The notes: a model not told the origin generated them from the letters alone. DNA of 64,000 nt from Thioalkalivibrio sp. ALMg11 (GCF_000377905.1 NZ_KB898873.1:186001-250000); one strand, 5' to 3'. Counted from the first letter of the stretch, positions 14,386 to 20,947 are shown. A program made the numbers and translations.

Positions 14386-15324
14386 ATGCAAGAACAGATG
14401 ATCGACCTGACCGTTTTCGGTCTTCCTGGCGGCCAGTTTCCGGGCTTTGCCCCGGATCACGAGCTGGCCGAGCTGGTGCCCGAGTACAGCCCTCACCATG
14501 TCTTCGATACCGATGCCCTGCGGGACTTCCTCGCCTGGGTGTCGCAACCGGATGGTGACGGGTTCTACATCCACGGCCCGACCGGATGCGGGAAGACCTC
14601 GATGATTGAGCAGACCGCCGCTCGGCTGAACTGGCCCGTTCGCCGGGTCAACGCGACCGAGCGGATGGAGCTGGCTGACCTGGTTGGGGACAAGTCCCTC
14701 GAAACGTCCGAGTCCGGGAATGGCCCGGAGACGGGTTTCCAGTACGGTCCGCTCGCACTCGCGATGAAAGAGGGGGCGATCTTCATTCTCGATGAAGCCG
14801 ACATCCTCAATCCTGCGGTCTTCGCCGCACTCAACCCGGTCCTGGAGGGTAACGCCCTCGTTCTGGACCGGAACGGCGGGGAGGTGATCCACCCGGACGA
14901 GAGCTTCCGATTCGTGGTCACTGGCAACACCGCTGGTCTGGGCGATGACACGGGCAACTACGTTGGTACCGCCCAGCAGAACCTCGCGACCATGGATCGC
15001 TTCTGGACGGTCGAGCTTGGATACCCCCAGCACGAAACCGAGAAGAAAATCCTCACGTCGCGGTTCAGCGGCAAGATTGATCCGAAGGTCATGGATCAGA
15101 TGATCTCGCTGGCTACTCGGGTTCGCTCAGCGTTCGAGGAGGGCACGATGTCCGCCACATTCTCAACGCGAACCCTGGTGCGCTGGGCCTCGATGATCGA
15201 CCGCTACCGCCGAGCGTCTGTGGACGATGTTGTGGCCTACACGCTCAAGCGGGCGATGGCGGGCCGACTGCCTCAGCACGAGCAGGAGGCTGTGTTCGAC
15301 ATGAAGAAGGTGATCTTTGAGTAA
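14386..15324 (+). CDS. MoxR/CobS-type AAA+ ATPase
   Basis: A 312-residue AAA+ ATPase. Walker A is GPTGCGKTS at about residues 64-72, Walker B is IFILDEAD near residue 132, and sensor 1 is VVTGNT near residue 184. It lacks extra domains, as usual for MoxR and CobS. ATPases of this group act as chaperones that insert metals or remodel partners, usually with a VWA protein; the partner here is probably the 8045-9880 product, with the DUF3150 protein as third member. The start at 14386 follows GAAGGAG; upstream in-frame codons fall inside the leader hairpin. Confidence 0.9.
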   Translation: MQEQMIDLTVFGLPGGQFPGFAPDHELAELVPEYSPHHVFDTDALRDFLAWVSQPDGDGFYIHGPTGCGKTSMIEQTAARLNWPVRRVNATERMELADLVGDKSLETSESGNGPETGFQYGPLALAMKEGAIFILDEADILNPAVFAALNPVLEGNALVLDRNGGEVIHPDESFRFVVTGNTAGLGDDTGNYVGTAQQNLATMDRFWTVELGYPQHETEKKILTSRFSGKIDPKVMDQMISLATRVRSAFEEGTMSATFSTRTLVRWASMIDRYRRASVDDVVAYTLKRAMAGRLPQHEQEAVFDMKKVIFE

Positions 15325-15360
15325 GCGCGTTCGCGAACTCAATCCACCAAGCTGACCTAC

Positions 15361-15394
15361 GCCACCCTTGTCATTGACTTGGGTGGCTTTTTTT
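15361..15394 (+). terminator. terminator after the AAA+ gene
   Basis: GCCACCC (15361-15367) pairs with GGGTGGC (15381-15387), then seven Ts. In this copy 120 bases, including the second hexamer array, lie between the terminator and the next Shine-Dalgarno hairpin. Confidence 0.85.
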
Positions 15395-15402
15395 CGCCTT
15401 GC

Positions 15403-15468
15403 GACTGTCACTGTGACTGTCACAGTTACAAGCAATGTGACGGTGACAGTCACAGTAACACTCACAAG
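15403..15468. repeat. second 6-bp-phased repeat array
   Basis: Eleven six-base units of the form NAC-NGT (GACTGT, CACTGT, CACAGT, with TACAAG and CAATGT variants) run for 66 bp. The grammar and orientation match the array upstream of parM at 3526-3627. It splits what is elsewhere a compact terminator-hairpin module. Confidence 0.75.
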
Positions 15469-15505
15469 AAGAACGCCCGGATGCGGCGCCTGGGTGGGTT
15501 CTTCC
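15469..15505 (+). terminator. degenerate terminator-like hairpin (module 8)
   Basis: AAGAAC (15469-15474) pairs with GTTCTT (15498-15503), with CCC/GGG inside. The T-run is poor, so activity is doubtful; by position it may be the original module terminator, damaged or separated by the array. Confidence 0.4.
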
Positions 15506-15517
15506 GTCACCGCAACT

Positions 15518-15559
15518 CCTTCGTGAAGCAGGCCATTCCGGCCTTGCATGACGAAGGAG
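15518..15559 (+). promoter_or_regulatory. Shine-Dalgarno hairpin (module 8)
   Basis: CCTTCGT (15518-15524) pairs perfectly with ACGAAGG (15551-15557); inner GCAGGCC pairs with GGCCTTGC with one bulge and one G-T wobble. Confidence 0.7.
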
Positions 15560-15564
15560 AAGGT

Positions 15565-16482
15565 ATGTCCAACCTCACCCGTTACCTCCACCTGGAGCAG
15601 CGCTCTCCGGAGTGGTTCGAGTGGCGCCGAAGCCGGATCACGGCGTCGGAAGCCGCCGCGATCCTGGGGGTGTCTCCGTACACCTCTCCGTATCAGCTCT
15701 GGATGCGAAAGAAGGGCCTCATGGCCGAGCAGCCGGATAACCCGGCGATGGCGCGCGGCCGACTTCTCGAACCGCTCGCGTTGCAGCTCTACAACGAGTA
15801 CACGGCCAACATGGCCGCGCCTGTGTGCGTGGAGCGGACGGACGTTCCGTGGCTGGGAGCCAGCCTTGACGGGCTGGATTTCTGGGGCGAGATCATCGCG
15901 GAGATCAAGGTGCCCGGCCTTGAGGACCACGAGAAGGCTTGCGAGGGGATCGTCCCCGAGAAGTATTACCCGCAGCTCCAGCATCAGCTCGTGAATGTTC
16001 CGTCTGCGAAGGTGAACCACTACTGGTCGTATCGGCCGGGGCACTCGCAGGAAACCGCGCTCGTCGAGGTTCCCCGAGACGAGGCGTTCATCGAGTCCAT
16101 GCTGGAATCGGTGGAAGCCTTCTGGCGCTCGCTCTCCGGGGATACACCCCCCGGCGGCCCCCACTGGGCCGAACATGAGCAACGCTACCTGGAGGCCCTG
16201 GAGCAGCAGCAGCTCGCGAATGAGCGAGTCGCTGATGAGAAGGAGGCACTGATCTCCCTGGTGCCCGATGGTCACCGCAAGCTGGATGGAGAACGCCTGT
16301 CTGTGTCGCTCTCGGGTGGCTCCAATGGCTCTCTGGACTACAAAAAGGCGTTCGAGGCGGCGCTTGGTCTTATGACCGAGGAGCAGCAGGAACAGCTCGG
16401 TAGTCTGGAGCGTTTCCGGGGTTCCCCGAAAAAGGGCTCCTGGCGCGTCACCGTAAAGAAGGGTCCGCAAGCGGCCCACTGA
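15565..16482 (+). CDS. YqaJ-type (lambda exonuclease-like) viral recombinase
   Basis: A 305-residue nuclease of the YqaJ/lambda-exonuclease group, which resects DNA ends for single-strand annealing recombination. The N-terminus QRSPEWFEWRRSRITASEAA followed by ILGVSPYTSPYQLW is the family signature. The PD-(D/E)XK site is seen as LDGLDFW then EIIAEIKVPG near residues 105-115, and PKYYPQLQHQL-type residues follow (EKYYPQLQHQL). The C-terminal 100 residues are a helical extension. Phage systems pair this nuclease with a Bet/RecT annealase; none is encoded in this window, so the partner may lie elsewhere on the element. Confidence 0.87.
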   Translation: MSNLTRYLHLEQRSPEWFEWRRSRITASEAAAILGVSPYTSPYQLWMRKKGLMAEQPDNPAMARGRLLEPLALQLYNEYTANMAAPVCVERTDVPWLGASLDGLDFWGEIIAEIKVPGLEDHEKACEGIVPEKYYPQLQHQLVNVPSAKVNHYWSYRPGHSQETALVEVPRDEAFIESMLESVEAFWRSLSGDTPPGGPHWAEHEQRYLEALEQQQLANERVADEKEALISLVPDGHRKLDGERLSVSLSGGSNGSLDYKKAFEAALGLMTEEQQEQLGSLERFRGSPKKGSWRVTVKKGPQAAH

Positions 16483-16487
16483 CCACG

Positions 16488-16520
16488 CCCGCCCTGGCTT
16501 TGCCAGCGGCGGGTTTTTTT
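16488..16520 (+). terminator. terminator (module 9)
   Basis: CCCGCC (16488-16493) pairs with GGCGGG (16508-16513), inner TGGC/GCCA, then seven Ts. Confidence 0.88.
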
Positions 16521-16531
16521 GTGCCCGCAAT

Positions 16532-16574
16532 CCCTTCGTGAAGCGATCCATTCCGGATTCGCACACAGAAGGAG
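16532..16574 (+). promoter_or_regulatory. Shine-Dalgarno hairpin (module 9)
   Basis: CCTTC-GTG pairs with CAC-A-GAAGG around a bulged A. The inner stem is GCGATCC with GGATTCGC, a fully compensated variant with seven pairs and one bulged T. AAGGAG overlaps the right arm. Confidence 0.7.
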
Positions 16575-16580
16575 ATCGAC

Positions 16581-16907
16581 ATGAAGACCCCCGAAGAAAC
16601 GACCGAGTGCAACGCATATACCAGCCGCATCCGCTGGAATCGGAGCAAGCTGCACAAGGACGTACCCCTGGTGCGAGCGGGCTCCTACACCGGGACGCTG
16701 TGTGGGATTGCTTTTGAGGTCCGCATCGCCAGCAATCCCGGTGGGAGCTACACCCGCTCCGGCTGGAATGTCTACCTGACGGTGCGTGGGCAGAAGTCTC
16801 GCCGCTCGGGCATCCAGGGCGGGCTGAAACGTGCCGCAGAGGTCGCTCGATCCGCAATTCGGGACGAGGTGGCCTATATCCGTGGGGACTCAATCCCCCG
16901 GCGGTAG
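16581..16907 (+). CDS. hypothetical basic protein, 108 aa
   Basis: No family recognised. A small soluble protein, rich in Arg and Lys, with alternating beta-like stretches (GTLCGIAFEVRIAS; GWNVYLTVRGQ) and a C-terminal helix (LKRAAEVARSAIRDEVAYI). A nucleic-acid-binding role would fit the charge but is not shown. The start at 16581 follows AAGGAG. Confidence 0.72.
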   Translation: MKTPEETTECNAYTSRIRWNRSKLHKDVPLVRAGSYTGTLCGIAFEVRIASNPGGSYTRSGWNVYLTVRGQKSRRSGIQGGLKRAAEVARSAIRDEVAYIRGDSIPRR

Positions 16908-16913
16908 AGCCCT

Positions 16914-16940
16914 TACGGTTCCTTCTGTGGGTGGGTTTTC
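16914..16940 (+). terminator. degenerate terminator-like hairpin (module 10)
   Basis: CCC and GGGTGGG flank a 17-base loop and are followed by TTTT. It sits where other modules have a strong terminator but is visibly weakened. Confidence 0.35.
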
Positions 16941-16952
16941 CGTGCCTCCCAA

Positions 16953-16998
16953 CTCACCAGCAGAAGCACGCCATCCCGGCGCTGCCCGATGAAAGGAG
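16953..16998 (+). promoter_or_regulatory. Shine-Dalgarno hairpin (module 10), divergent copy
   Basis: The outer arm has lost most pairing (CTCACC against AAAGGAG), but the inner stem GCACGCC with GGCGCTGC keeps seven pairs around one bulged C, again with changes on both sides. Confidence 0.5.
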
Positions 16999-17006
16999 CT
17001 ATTCCT

Positions 17007-17240
17007 ATGTCGAAGCATCTTGAGGGCGCCTGCTGCCCGAATTGCCGATCCTCCGAATCCATGCCCATCCATCGTTCGCGTGACGCTGGTGAGTTCTGTG
17101 AGTGCCCCGATTGTGGACACACTGAAGCTCCCGGTGCCTTTCTTGAGGCGAAGGCTGAGCTAGGCAATCCCTTCCGGCTGACCGTAATCGTCGTGCTTGT
17201 GGTTGCCTTTGGGTGGTCTTTCCTTGGAATCGGATTCTGA
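17007..17240 (+). CDS. zinc-ribbon membrane protein, 77 aa
   Basis: An N-terminal zinc-ribbon pattern CCPNC (residues 9-13) and CECPDCGH (32-39) is followed by one hydrophobic segment (residues about 58-76, LTVIVVLVVAFGWSFLGI) that ends the protein. The likely topology is a cytosolic zinc domain anchored by a C-terminal tail. Family not recognised. The start at 17007 follows AAAGGAG. Confidence 0.75.
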   Translation: MSKHLEGACCPNCRSSESMPIHRSRDAGEFCECPDCGHTEAPGAFLEAKAELGNPFRLTVIVVLVVAFGWSFLGIGF

Positions 17241-17279
17241 CCGACACGAGGATTCGATCTTTGGTCGAACACCTCTCTG

Positions 17280-17314
17280 CCCACCCTCGGCTCTGCCTTG
17301 GGTGGGTTTTTTTT
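17280..17314 (+). terminator. terminator (module 11)
   Basis: CCCACCC (17280-17286) pairs with GGGTGGG (17300-17306), followed by eight Ts. Confidence 0.88.
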
Positions 17315-17325
17315 CGCCCTCAATA

Positions 17326-17364
17326 CCTAGTGAAGCAGGCCATTCCGGCCCTGCACGCTAGGAG
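17326..17364 (+). promoter_or_regulatory. Shine-Dalgarno hairpin (module 11)
   Basis: The outer stem is CCTAGTG with CGCTAGG, changed on both sides relative to CCTTCGT/ACGAAGG, with one G-T wobble. The inner stem is GCAGGCC/GGCCCTGC. The Shine-Dalgarno is TAGGAG. Confidence 0.7.
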
Positions 17365-17371
17365 AAGTCCA

Positions 17372-17509
17372 ATGAAGTACGCCATTGCCTTCGCGCTCGT
17401 CACCGCCGTTTCGGTTGGTATCGTGAATATCACTGCCGCTTCCGTGGCTGATAGTGTGGATCAGAGCGTGTCTCTGACCGAACAGCGCATGTCTGCCGCT
17501 GGCCTTTGA
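17372..17509 (+). CDS. small membrane or exported protein, 45 aa
   Basis: Starts at the ATG at 17372 after TAGGAG. It has a hydrophobic N-terminus (YAIAFALVTAVSVGIVNI) followed by a polar tail (DSVDQSVSLTEQRMSAAGL), so it could be a single-pass inner-membrane peptide or carry a cleavable signal (cleavage after TAASVA). No family recognised. It is the last gene of the leader-module series. Confidence 0.6.
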   Translation: MKYAIAFALVTAVSVGIVNITAASVADSVDQSVSLTEQRMSAAGL

Positions 17510-17543
17510 TTTCCGGGTATCTCTGATATTCCGGGCTCACTAC

Positions 17544-17578
17544 ACCCACCCTTAGCTTTGCTTTGGGTGGGTTTTTTT
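17544..17578 (+). terminator. final terminator of the series
   Basis: ACCCACCC (17544-17551) pairs with GGGTGGG (17565-17571), then seven Ts. This copy is not followed by a Shine-Dalgarno hairpin, consistent with the end of the transcription unit. Confidence 0.88.
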
Positions 17579-17663
17579 ATGGGGAGGGGCAAAGAGGTAG
17601 GGCTTGCGCCCAGGAGGGCGACTGAAGCGGGCGACCCAGGGTGGATCGCCCGGCAGAGAGGGT

Positions 17664-17909
17664 TTACGCCTGTCCGGAAAGGTCCTGGTGTACGCGGCGG
17701 ACAGCCAGCCAGCCCGAGGCGAGACCGATCTGGAGACCGATGATGGCCTGAATCTGGGTCTGCTTGACCTGGAGAATGAAGTCGTTGGCTTGGATCGAGC
17801 TGAAGGTCAAGGGGAGCCCTGAAAGCACTCCAATGAAGACCAGCAGCGCTCCGTTGGCGACCAGGGCGGCGAGGAAAAGGTATTCGATAACGCCAAGAGC
17901 TTGTTTCAT
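17664..17909 (-). CDS. small membrane protein, 81 aa
   Basis: Three hydrophobic stretches (residues about 8-28, 30-45 and 53-68) suggest an integral membrane protein; it ends with an amphipathic HQDLSGQA. AAGGA lies eight bases upstream of the ATG. It is the last of three minus-strand genes convergent with the series at 8-17.5 kb. No family recognised. Confidence 0.65.
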   Translation of the reverse strand: MKQALGVIEYLFLAALVANGALLVFIGVLSGLPLTFSSIQANDFILQVKQTQIQAIIGLQIGLASGWLAVRRVHQDLSGQA

Positions 17910-17940
17910 GTCATTCCTTTCTTGTTGTGAGTGCCTTCCG

Positions 17941-18651
17941 CTATGCGTTGGCGGTGGATGCCCGGCGGATATGGCCGCCGCGCACGGACAAAAGGGCGCG
18001 TATCCGGCTGGTTACCGTGCCCTCGGGGTGGTCGTTGGCCTCGGATCGGGTCAAGGCCCGCCCGAACTGGAAGTCGGAGTTAAGCGCGCGGTGCCGTGCC
18101 GCCGGAAGCTCATCAGGAGCGGGCAGAAACGCCACCCCGATCCGATAAGGAACATGAAAGTCGAAATCGACTCCCGGCAACTCCACCCCCCTCATCAGCT
18201 CCGGGCGATTCGCGAGAAGGTCCAGATGGTAGAGCCCCGCCTTCGTCTCGTGCTCGATGAGCCTGGGGCCGCAAACCGGGCAGGATCGTAACAGGCTCCA
18301 GTGCGACTCGATGTACTGGTCACGCTCGAAGTATCCAGCCCCGATCCACTCTCTCTCGTGCCGGTCACACAGCTCGGGAAGGGCGATTTTGCCCTCCAGC
18401 CGTCCTCGGCCGATGTCGAGCTGCTGAAAGGATGGCACCCAGGAGACTCGGACGTGCGGGGCTGCGGCCAGGCACTCCATCGCGGAGTGCTTGAGGTCGT
18501 AACACCGCGTCCGGCCCTCTCGGTTACCCACCCGTTCATGCGCCTTTGCCCAGCACGAAACCCAGTGGGTCCAGTGGGCCAGCTCCATGAAGTAGGCAGC
18601 GGTGGCATCCACTCGGCGCCACCGCTCCGTGGCTGTTGCGATCGCGCTCAT
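17941..18651 (-). CDS. hypothetical protein, 236 aa, possible zinc site
   Basis: No family recognised. A CPVC pair (near residue 125) and an upstream LCDRH (near residue 93) could bind zinc as in transcription factors or DksA-like proteins. The N-terminus is helical and rich in Trp/His (ELAHWTHWVSCWAK); the C-terminal third is basic. The ATG lies four bases after a run of 14 Gs that also forms its only Shine-Dalgarno-like sequence. It follows the 157-residue gene by 17 bases. Confidence 0.68.
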   Translation of the reverse strand: MSAIATATERWRRVDATAAYFMELAHWTHWVSCWAKAHERVGNREGRTRCYDLKHSAMECLAAAPHVRVSWVPSFQQLDIGRGRLEGKIALPELCDRHEREWIGAGYFERDQYIESHWSLLRSCPVCGPRLIEHETKAGLYHLDLLANRPELMRGVELPGVDFDFHVPYRIGVAFLPAPDELPAARHRALNSDFQFGRALTRSEANDHPEGTVTSRIRALLSVRGGHIRRASTANA

Positions 18652-18655
18652 GCAG

Positions 18656-18669
18656 CCCCCCCCCCCCCC
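18656..18669. repeat. C14/G14 homopolymer between two genes
   Basis: A run of 14 C on the plus strand (14 G in the mRNA) fills the gap between the stop of the upstream gene and the start of the downstream gene. It is long enough to slip during replication. Confidence 0.9.
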
Positions 18670-19142
18670 TAGAAGGGGACCGCCCCGGACGCGGGCGCTA
18701 AAGCTGGGGCGGCTGGGGGCGTAACCGCCGCCGGGCCTGACTCATGGCTGCTCGGCTGCTCAGTCGCCGCCACAGGGGCGCTCTCCGGCGTTCGAGTCTC
18801 AGCGGCCGGGGTTGCGCTGGCGCTGGACCGATTCGGCTCCTCAGCGCCCTCTCGTTCGCTCCCCTCGCCCTCGGCTGACTCCTCCTGAGCCTCAGCGCTG
18901 GCATCCTCCGGCTCGTAGAACACGGAGATACCGGGGAGGCCCTGGCTCATCGAGCGGATCGCTTCGCTCAGCTCGTCGGCCTTGGCCGTGGACTGCGACT
19001 CGATGCGGAATAGCTCGTTGAACAGGGTGGTGCGCGCCCGAGGGGCCGAGTAGGCATCGACATAGGCGGTCTTGTGCTCGCGCTCGCCGGGGGCGGTAGC
19101 GCTGGGGATCGAATACTCGATCTTGTGAATGCGTCGTTTCAT
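18669..19142 (-). CDS. hypothetical protein with disordered tail, 157 aa
   Basis: The first 75 residues look folded and basic to mixed (KRRIHKIEYSIPSATAPGER; a helix FNELFRIESQSTAKADEL). The remaining 80 residues are Ala/Pro/Glu/Ser-rich and probably disordered. Start chosen at the ATG at 19140-19142, with GGAG ten bases upstream and a strong promoter behind it. It is the first of three minus-strand genes near the element's end. No family recognised. Confidence 0.68.
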   Translation of the reverse strand: MKRRIHKIEYSIPSATAPGEREHKTAYVDAYSAPRARTTLFNELFRIESQSTAKADELSEAIRSMSQGLPGISVFYEPEDASAEAQEESAEGEGSEREGAEEPNRSSASATPAAETRTPESAPVAATEQPSSHESGPAAVTPPAAPALAPASGAVPF

Positions 19143-19186
19143 GCGTTCGTTCTCCGTCAATGGTGGCTGCATTTATCAGCAGTCCC

Positions 19187-19195
19187 ATTATAGCA
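19187..19195 (-). promoter_or_regulatory. extended -10 promoter of the 19142 gene
   Basis: On the minus strand TGC-TATAAT is a perfect -10 hexamer with an extended -10 TGN, about 45 bases before the start codon. No good -35 box is present, as usual for extended -10 promoters. Confidence 0.6.
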
Positions 19196-19549
19196 CTACA
19201 CCATTACATTGCACTCGCGCCTGTGCATTTTCACGGAGGTATTTGCCTTTATCCCGGCCGCGTTTCGGTGTTTGCATCCACGCTCCGGTCTGGGCTGGGA
19301 ATAGCGCAAACAGGGGGGGGTGGCTCACGCGCAATGAGCCACCGATACCGCCACTCACTCCCAACCGGAGGGAAGCGCTATCGCAGTCGAACCCAGGATC
19401 GTTTTTCCATCAGTATCCAGGAACGACGCCGAGTTGAGCAGGGGTAACCCCTCCCCCCTGTATCATCGGGATTCTGCTGGAAACGGTGTACCTGAGCGGC
19501 CTATCCCGCAGGCCCTAAGCACCACACGGAAGCAGTTGAGAGCAGGGGA

Positions 19550-19631
19550 AAATCCGTCCAATATCAAGTCCGGAGAACCTGCAAGTTCCTGACAAAAGGG
19601 GTCTTTTCTAAAACCGATATTGGACGGATTT
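19550..19631. repeat. perfect 16-bp inverted repeat beside the att site
   Basis: AAATCCGTCCAATATC (19550-19565) and GATATTGGACGGATTT (19616-19631) are exact reverse complements, 50 bases apart. An imperfect palindrome GAACCTGCAAGTTC lies between them (near 19575-19588). The right arm ends about 35 bases before the tRNA fragment. Binding sites for integrase arms or an excision factor, or a transfer origin hairpin, are the main options. Confidence 0.8.
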
Positions 19632-19666
19632 ATGGCGTAAGACACTGAATCAAAAGGAAAAGCGGT

Positions 19667-19716
19667 AGAGACTCATAATCCCTTGGTCGTCGGTTCGAGT
19701 CCGACCGGGCCCACCA
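19667..19716 (+). other. att site: 3' part of a tRNA with CAT anticodon
   Basis: The anticodon loop CTCATAA (19672-19678), the T-arm GTCGG-TTCGAGT-CCGAC (19689-19705), the acceptor 3' strand CGGGCCC and ACCA (19713-19716) are intact. The D-arm and the 5' acceptor strand GGGCCCG are missing; upstream sequence instead belongs to the element. The anticodon stem even has an A-C mismatch on the element side. This is what integration into a tRNA 3' end leaves at one junction; the complete tRNA should stand at the other end, outside this window. The flanking pattern resembles the isoleucine tRNA with modified CAT anticodon more than elongator methionine tRNA. Confidence 0.8.
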
Positions 19717-19962
19717 TTCGCTTCGCTCCTGCTGGGCGGGTCGGACTATTCCAGTCGCGCGCCTCCCGGCGCACGCCGTTCCGGCCTCGCGAAGCCAGGC
19801 TTCGCGCCGCTACGCGGCCGGCCTTCCACCCAACAGGGCCCACCACTCCCATCCGAGATTTACGGCACAAGGCCGCCCCCGAGACGGGCCGGCATGCATC
19901 CATGTCCACCTGCACGGGGCAATCCGCCCCCTGCGGCGGCGACCCCGCGCGGGACGTTGCGC

Positions 19963-20391
19963 TCAGGGCGCCTCGGCGGTAATGAGGCCTCGCTGGAGGT
20001 CGACGGTGATCCGCTGTCCCTCGATGACCGTGGCGCTGGCCAGCAGGAAGATCTCCACGAACTCGTTTCGTTCCTCCTCCGGCATCTCCGAGGAGGCACT
20101 GGAGGCATTAAAGGTGCCGAACATGGTGTCGTGGGCGCCGGCCGAGTACAGGATCAGTCGCTGCATGGCGGCCTGGTCGTCCGGCGATGGTGCAGCAGTA
20201 TCCAGGACTGGTTCGCCCAGCTTCTGCTTGATGGTGGAATAGAGATGAAACAGGTATTCCGCAGCGCTTTCACGCCCGCGCCGATCCTGCAGGGTGAAAT
20301 CGGCGGAGACCGCCTGGCCACTGCGTGCACGTAGCACGATATGCTTCGACTCGGGCTGCTCGTCGGCGTACGGGTTCAGGATGTTGGCCAC
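19963..20391 (-). CDS. hypothetical protein, 142 aa
   Basis: No family recognised. GTG start at 20389-20391 with GGAG six bases upstream. Soluble and helical, acidic overall (pattern AAEYLFHLYSTIKQKLGEP; EEERNEFVEIFLLASATV). It is the first chromosomal gene beyond the att site. Coding direction opposes the following secretion locus. Confidence 0.68.
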   Translation of the reverse strand: MANILNPYADEQPESKHIVLRARSGQAVSADFTLQDRRGRESAAEYLFHLYSTIKQKLGEPVLDTAAPSPDDQAAMQRLILYSAGAHDTMFGTFNASSASSEMPEEERNEFVEIFLLASATVIEGQRITVDLQRGLITAEAP

Positions 20392-20722
20392 GATGTCTCC
20401 AGAGCGGAATGGACGAGCCGGGGAGACTACGAGACCCCCTTTGAGATTTCCACGGCGGCCCCACCAGCCGAGTAGCTATCCACTTTGGTGGATGCGGTAA
20501 TGCGGGCGGACCTTGCCTCTTGCCTACGCCGCCGTCGGCAGAAGCAAAACGCAAGGTCTGACCCCGGTTGTGCTCGGCTTAATGACATGCCTTGCACCTC
20601 ATAGAGCCAGACGGTATCTACGCCGGCTCGATAGAGGCGCGTTTCCCCAAGGCGAACGACGCGATTGGCCGGGGAGGCGCAAACGGGCTCGGCCCACCTT
20701 CCCGGACCGTCGGGTTCGTTAC
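20392..20722. other. 331-bp intergenic region
   Basis: I see no gene, terminator or repeat that I can support here. Short open frames have no ribosome binding site and atypical composition. Confidence 0.55.
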
Positions 20723-20947
20723 TTACTTAGTCGGTTTCGAATGGTTCCGATCGACTGCTGGATCCTCATCCTTCGCGCGATCCTTACCGGCCTTCTCGGC
20801 GCGCTCCATTTCGTCCTTGTCGCCTTCTCCCGCTTTTTTGGCCGCGTCGTCAACCTTGCCCGACTCAACGAAATCCTGCGTGTCTTCATTGTAACGCTTC
20901 GCGGATTCTCGGTCGCCTTCACCCTGCATTTTCGACTTGTCTGCCAT
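20723..20947 (-). CDS. small hydrophilic (LEA-like) stress-type protein, 74 aa
   Basis: Very hydrophilic, rich in Lys, Glu, Asp and Ala (RESAKRYNEDTQDFVESGKV, DDAAKKAGEGDKDEMERAEK), without aromatic core; probably disordered. Proteins of this kind accumulate in desiccation, salt or stationary-phase stress, which would suit a halophile, though function is inferred from composition only. AGGAGG lies six bases upstream of the ATG at 20947, so the longer frame to 21160 is rejected. Confidence 0.75.
   Translation of the reverse strand: MADKSKMQGEGDRESAKRYNEDTQDFVESGKVDDAAKKAGEGDKDEMERAEKAGKDRAKDEDPAVDRNHSKPTK

Larger units (their letters stand above)
19143..19661. other. non-coding end of the mobile element
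   Basis: No gene seen. It holds the promoter of the 19142 gene, a GTGGCTCA/TGAGCCAC hairpin (19320-19342) after an eight-G run, and the perfect 16-bp inverted repeat near the att site. AT content is higher than in the flanking chromosome. Confidence 0.65.

Noticed and set aside
15163-16893. 576-codon minus-strand open frame containing VTVTVTVT
   Set aside because: Antisense of the YqaJ-type gene; the VT run is the hexamer array read in the other direction.
7956-17578. Integron cassette array, because one gene alternates with one repeated palindromic site
   Set aside because: The repeat lacks the attC core (GTTRRRY and its partner), sits in a fixed place relative to the Shine-Dalgarno, and includes a terminator; no integron integrase is seen.
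17941-18651. FlhC-like flagellar activator, suggested by size and cysteines
   Set aside because: The cysteine spacing and the surrounding residues do not match FlhC, and no FlhD-like gene is adjacent.
19673-19915. 80-codon minus-strand frame ending in GPVGLEPTTKGL
   Set aside because: This is the common false protein produced by translating the reverse strand of a tRNA.
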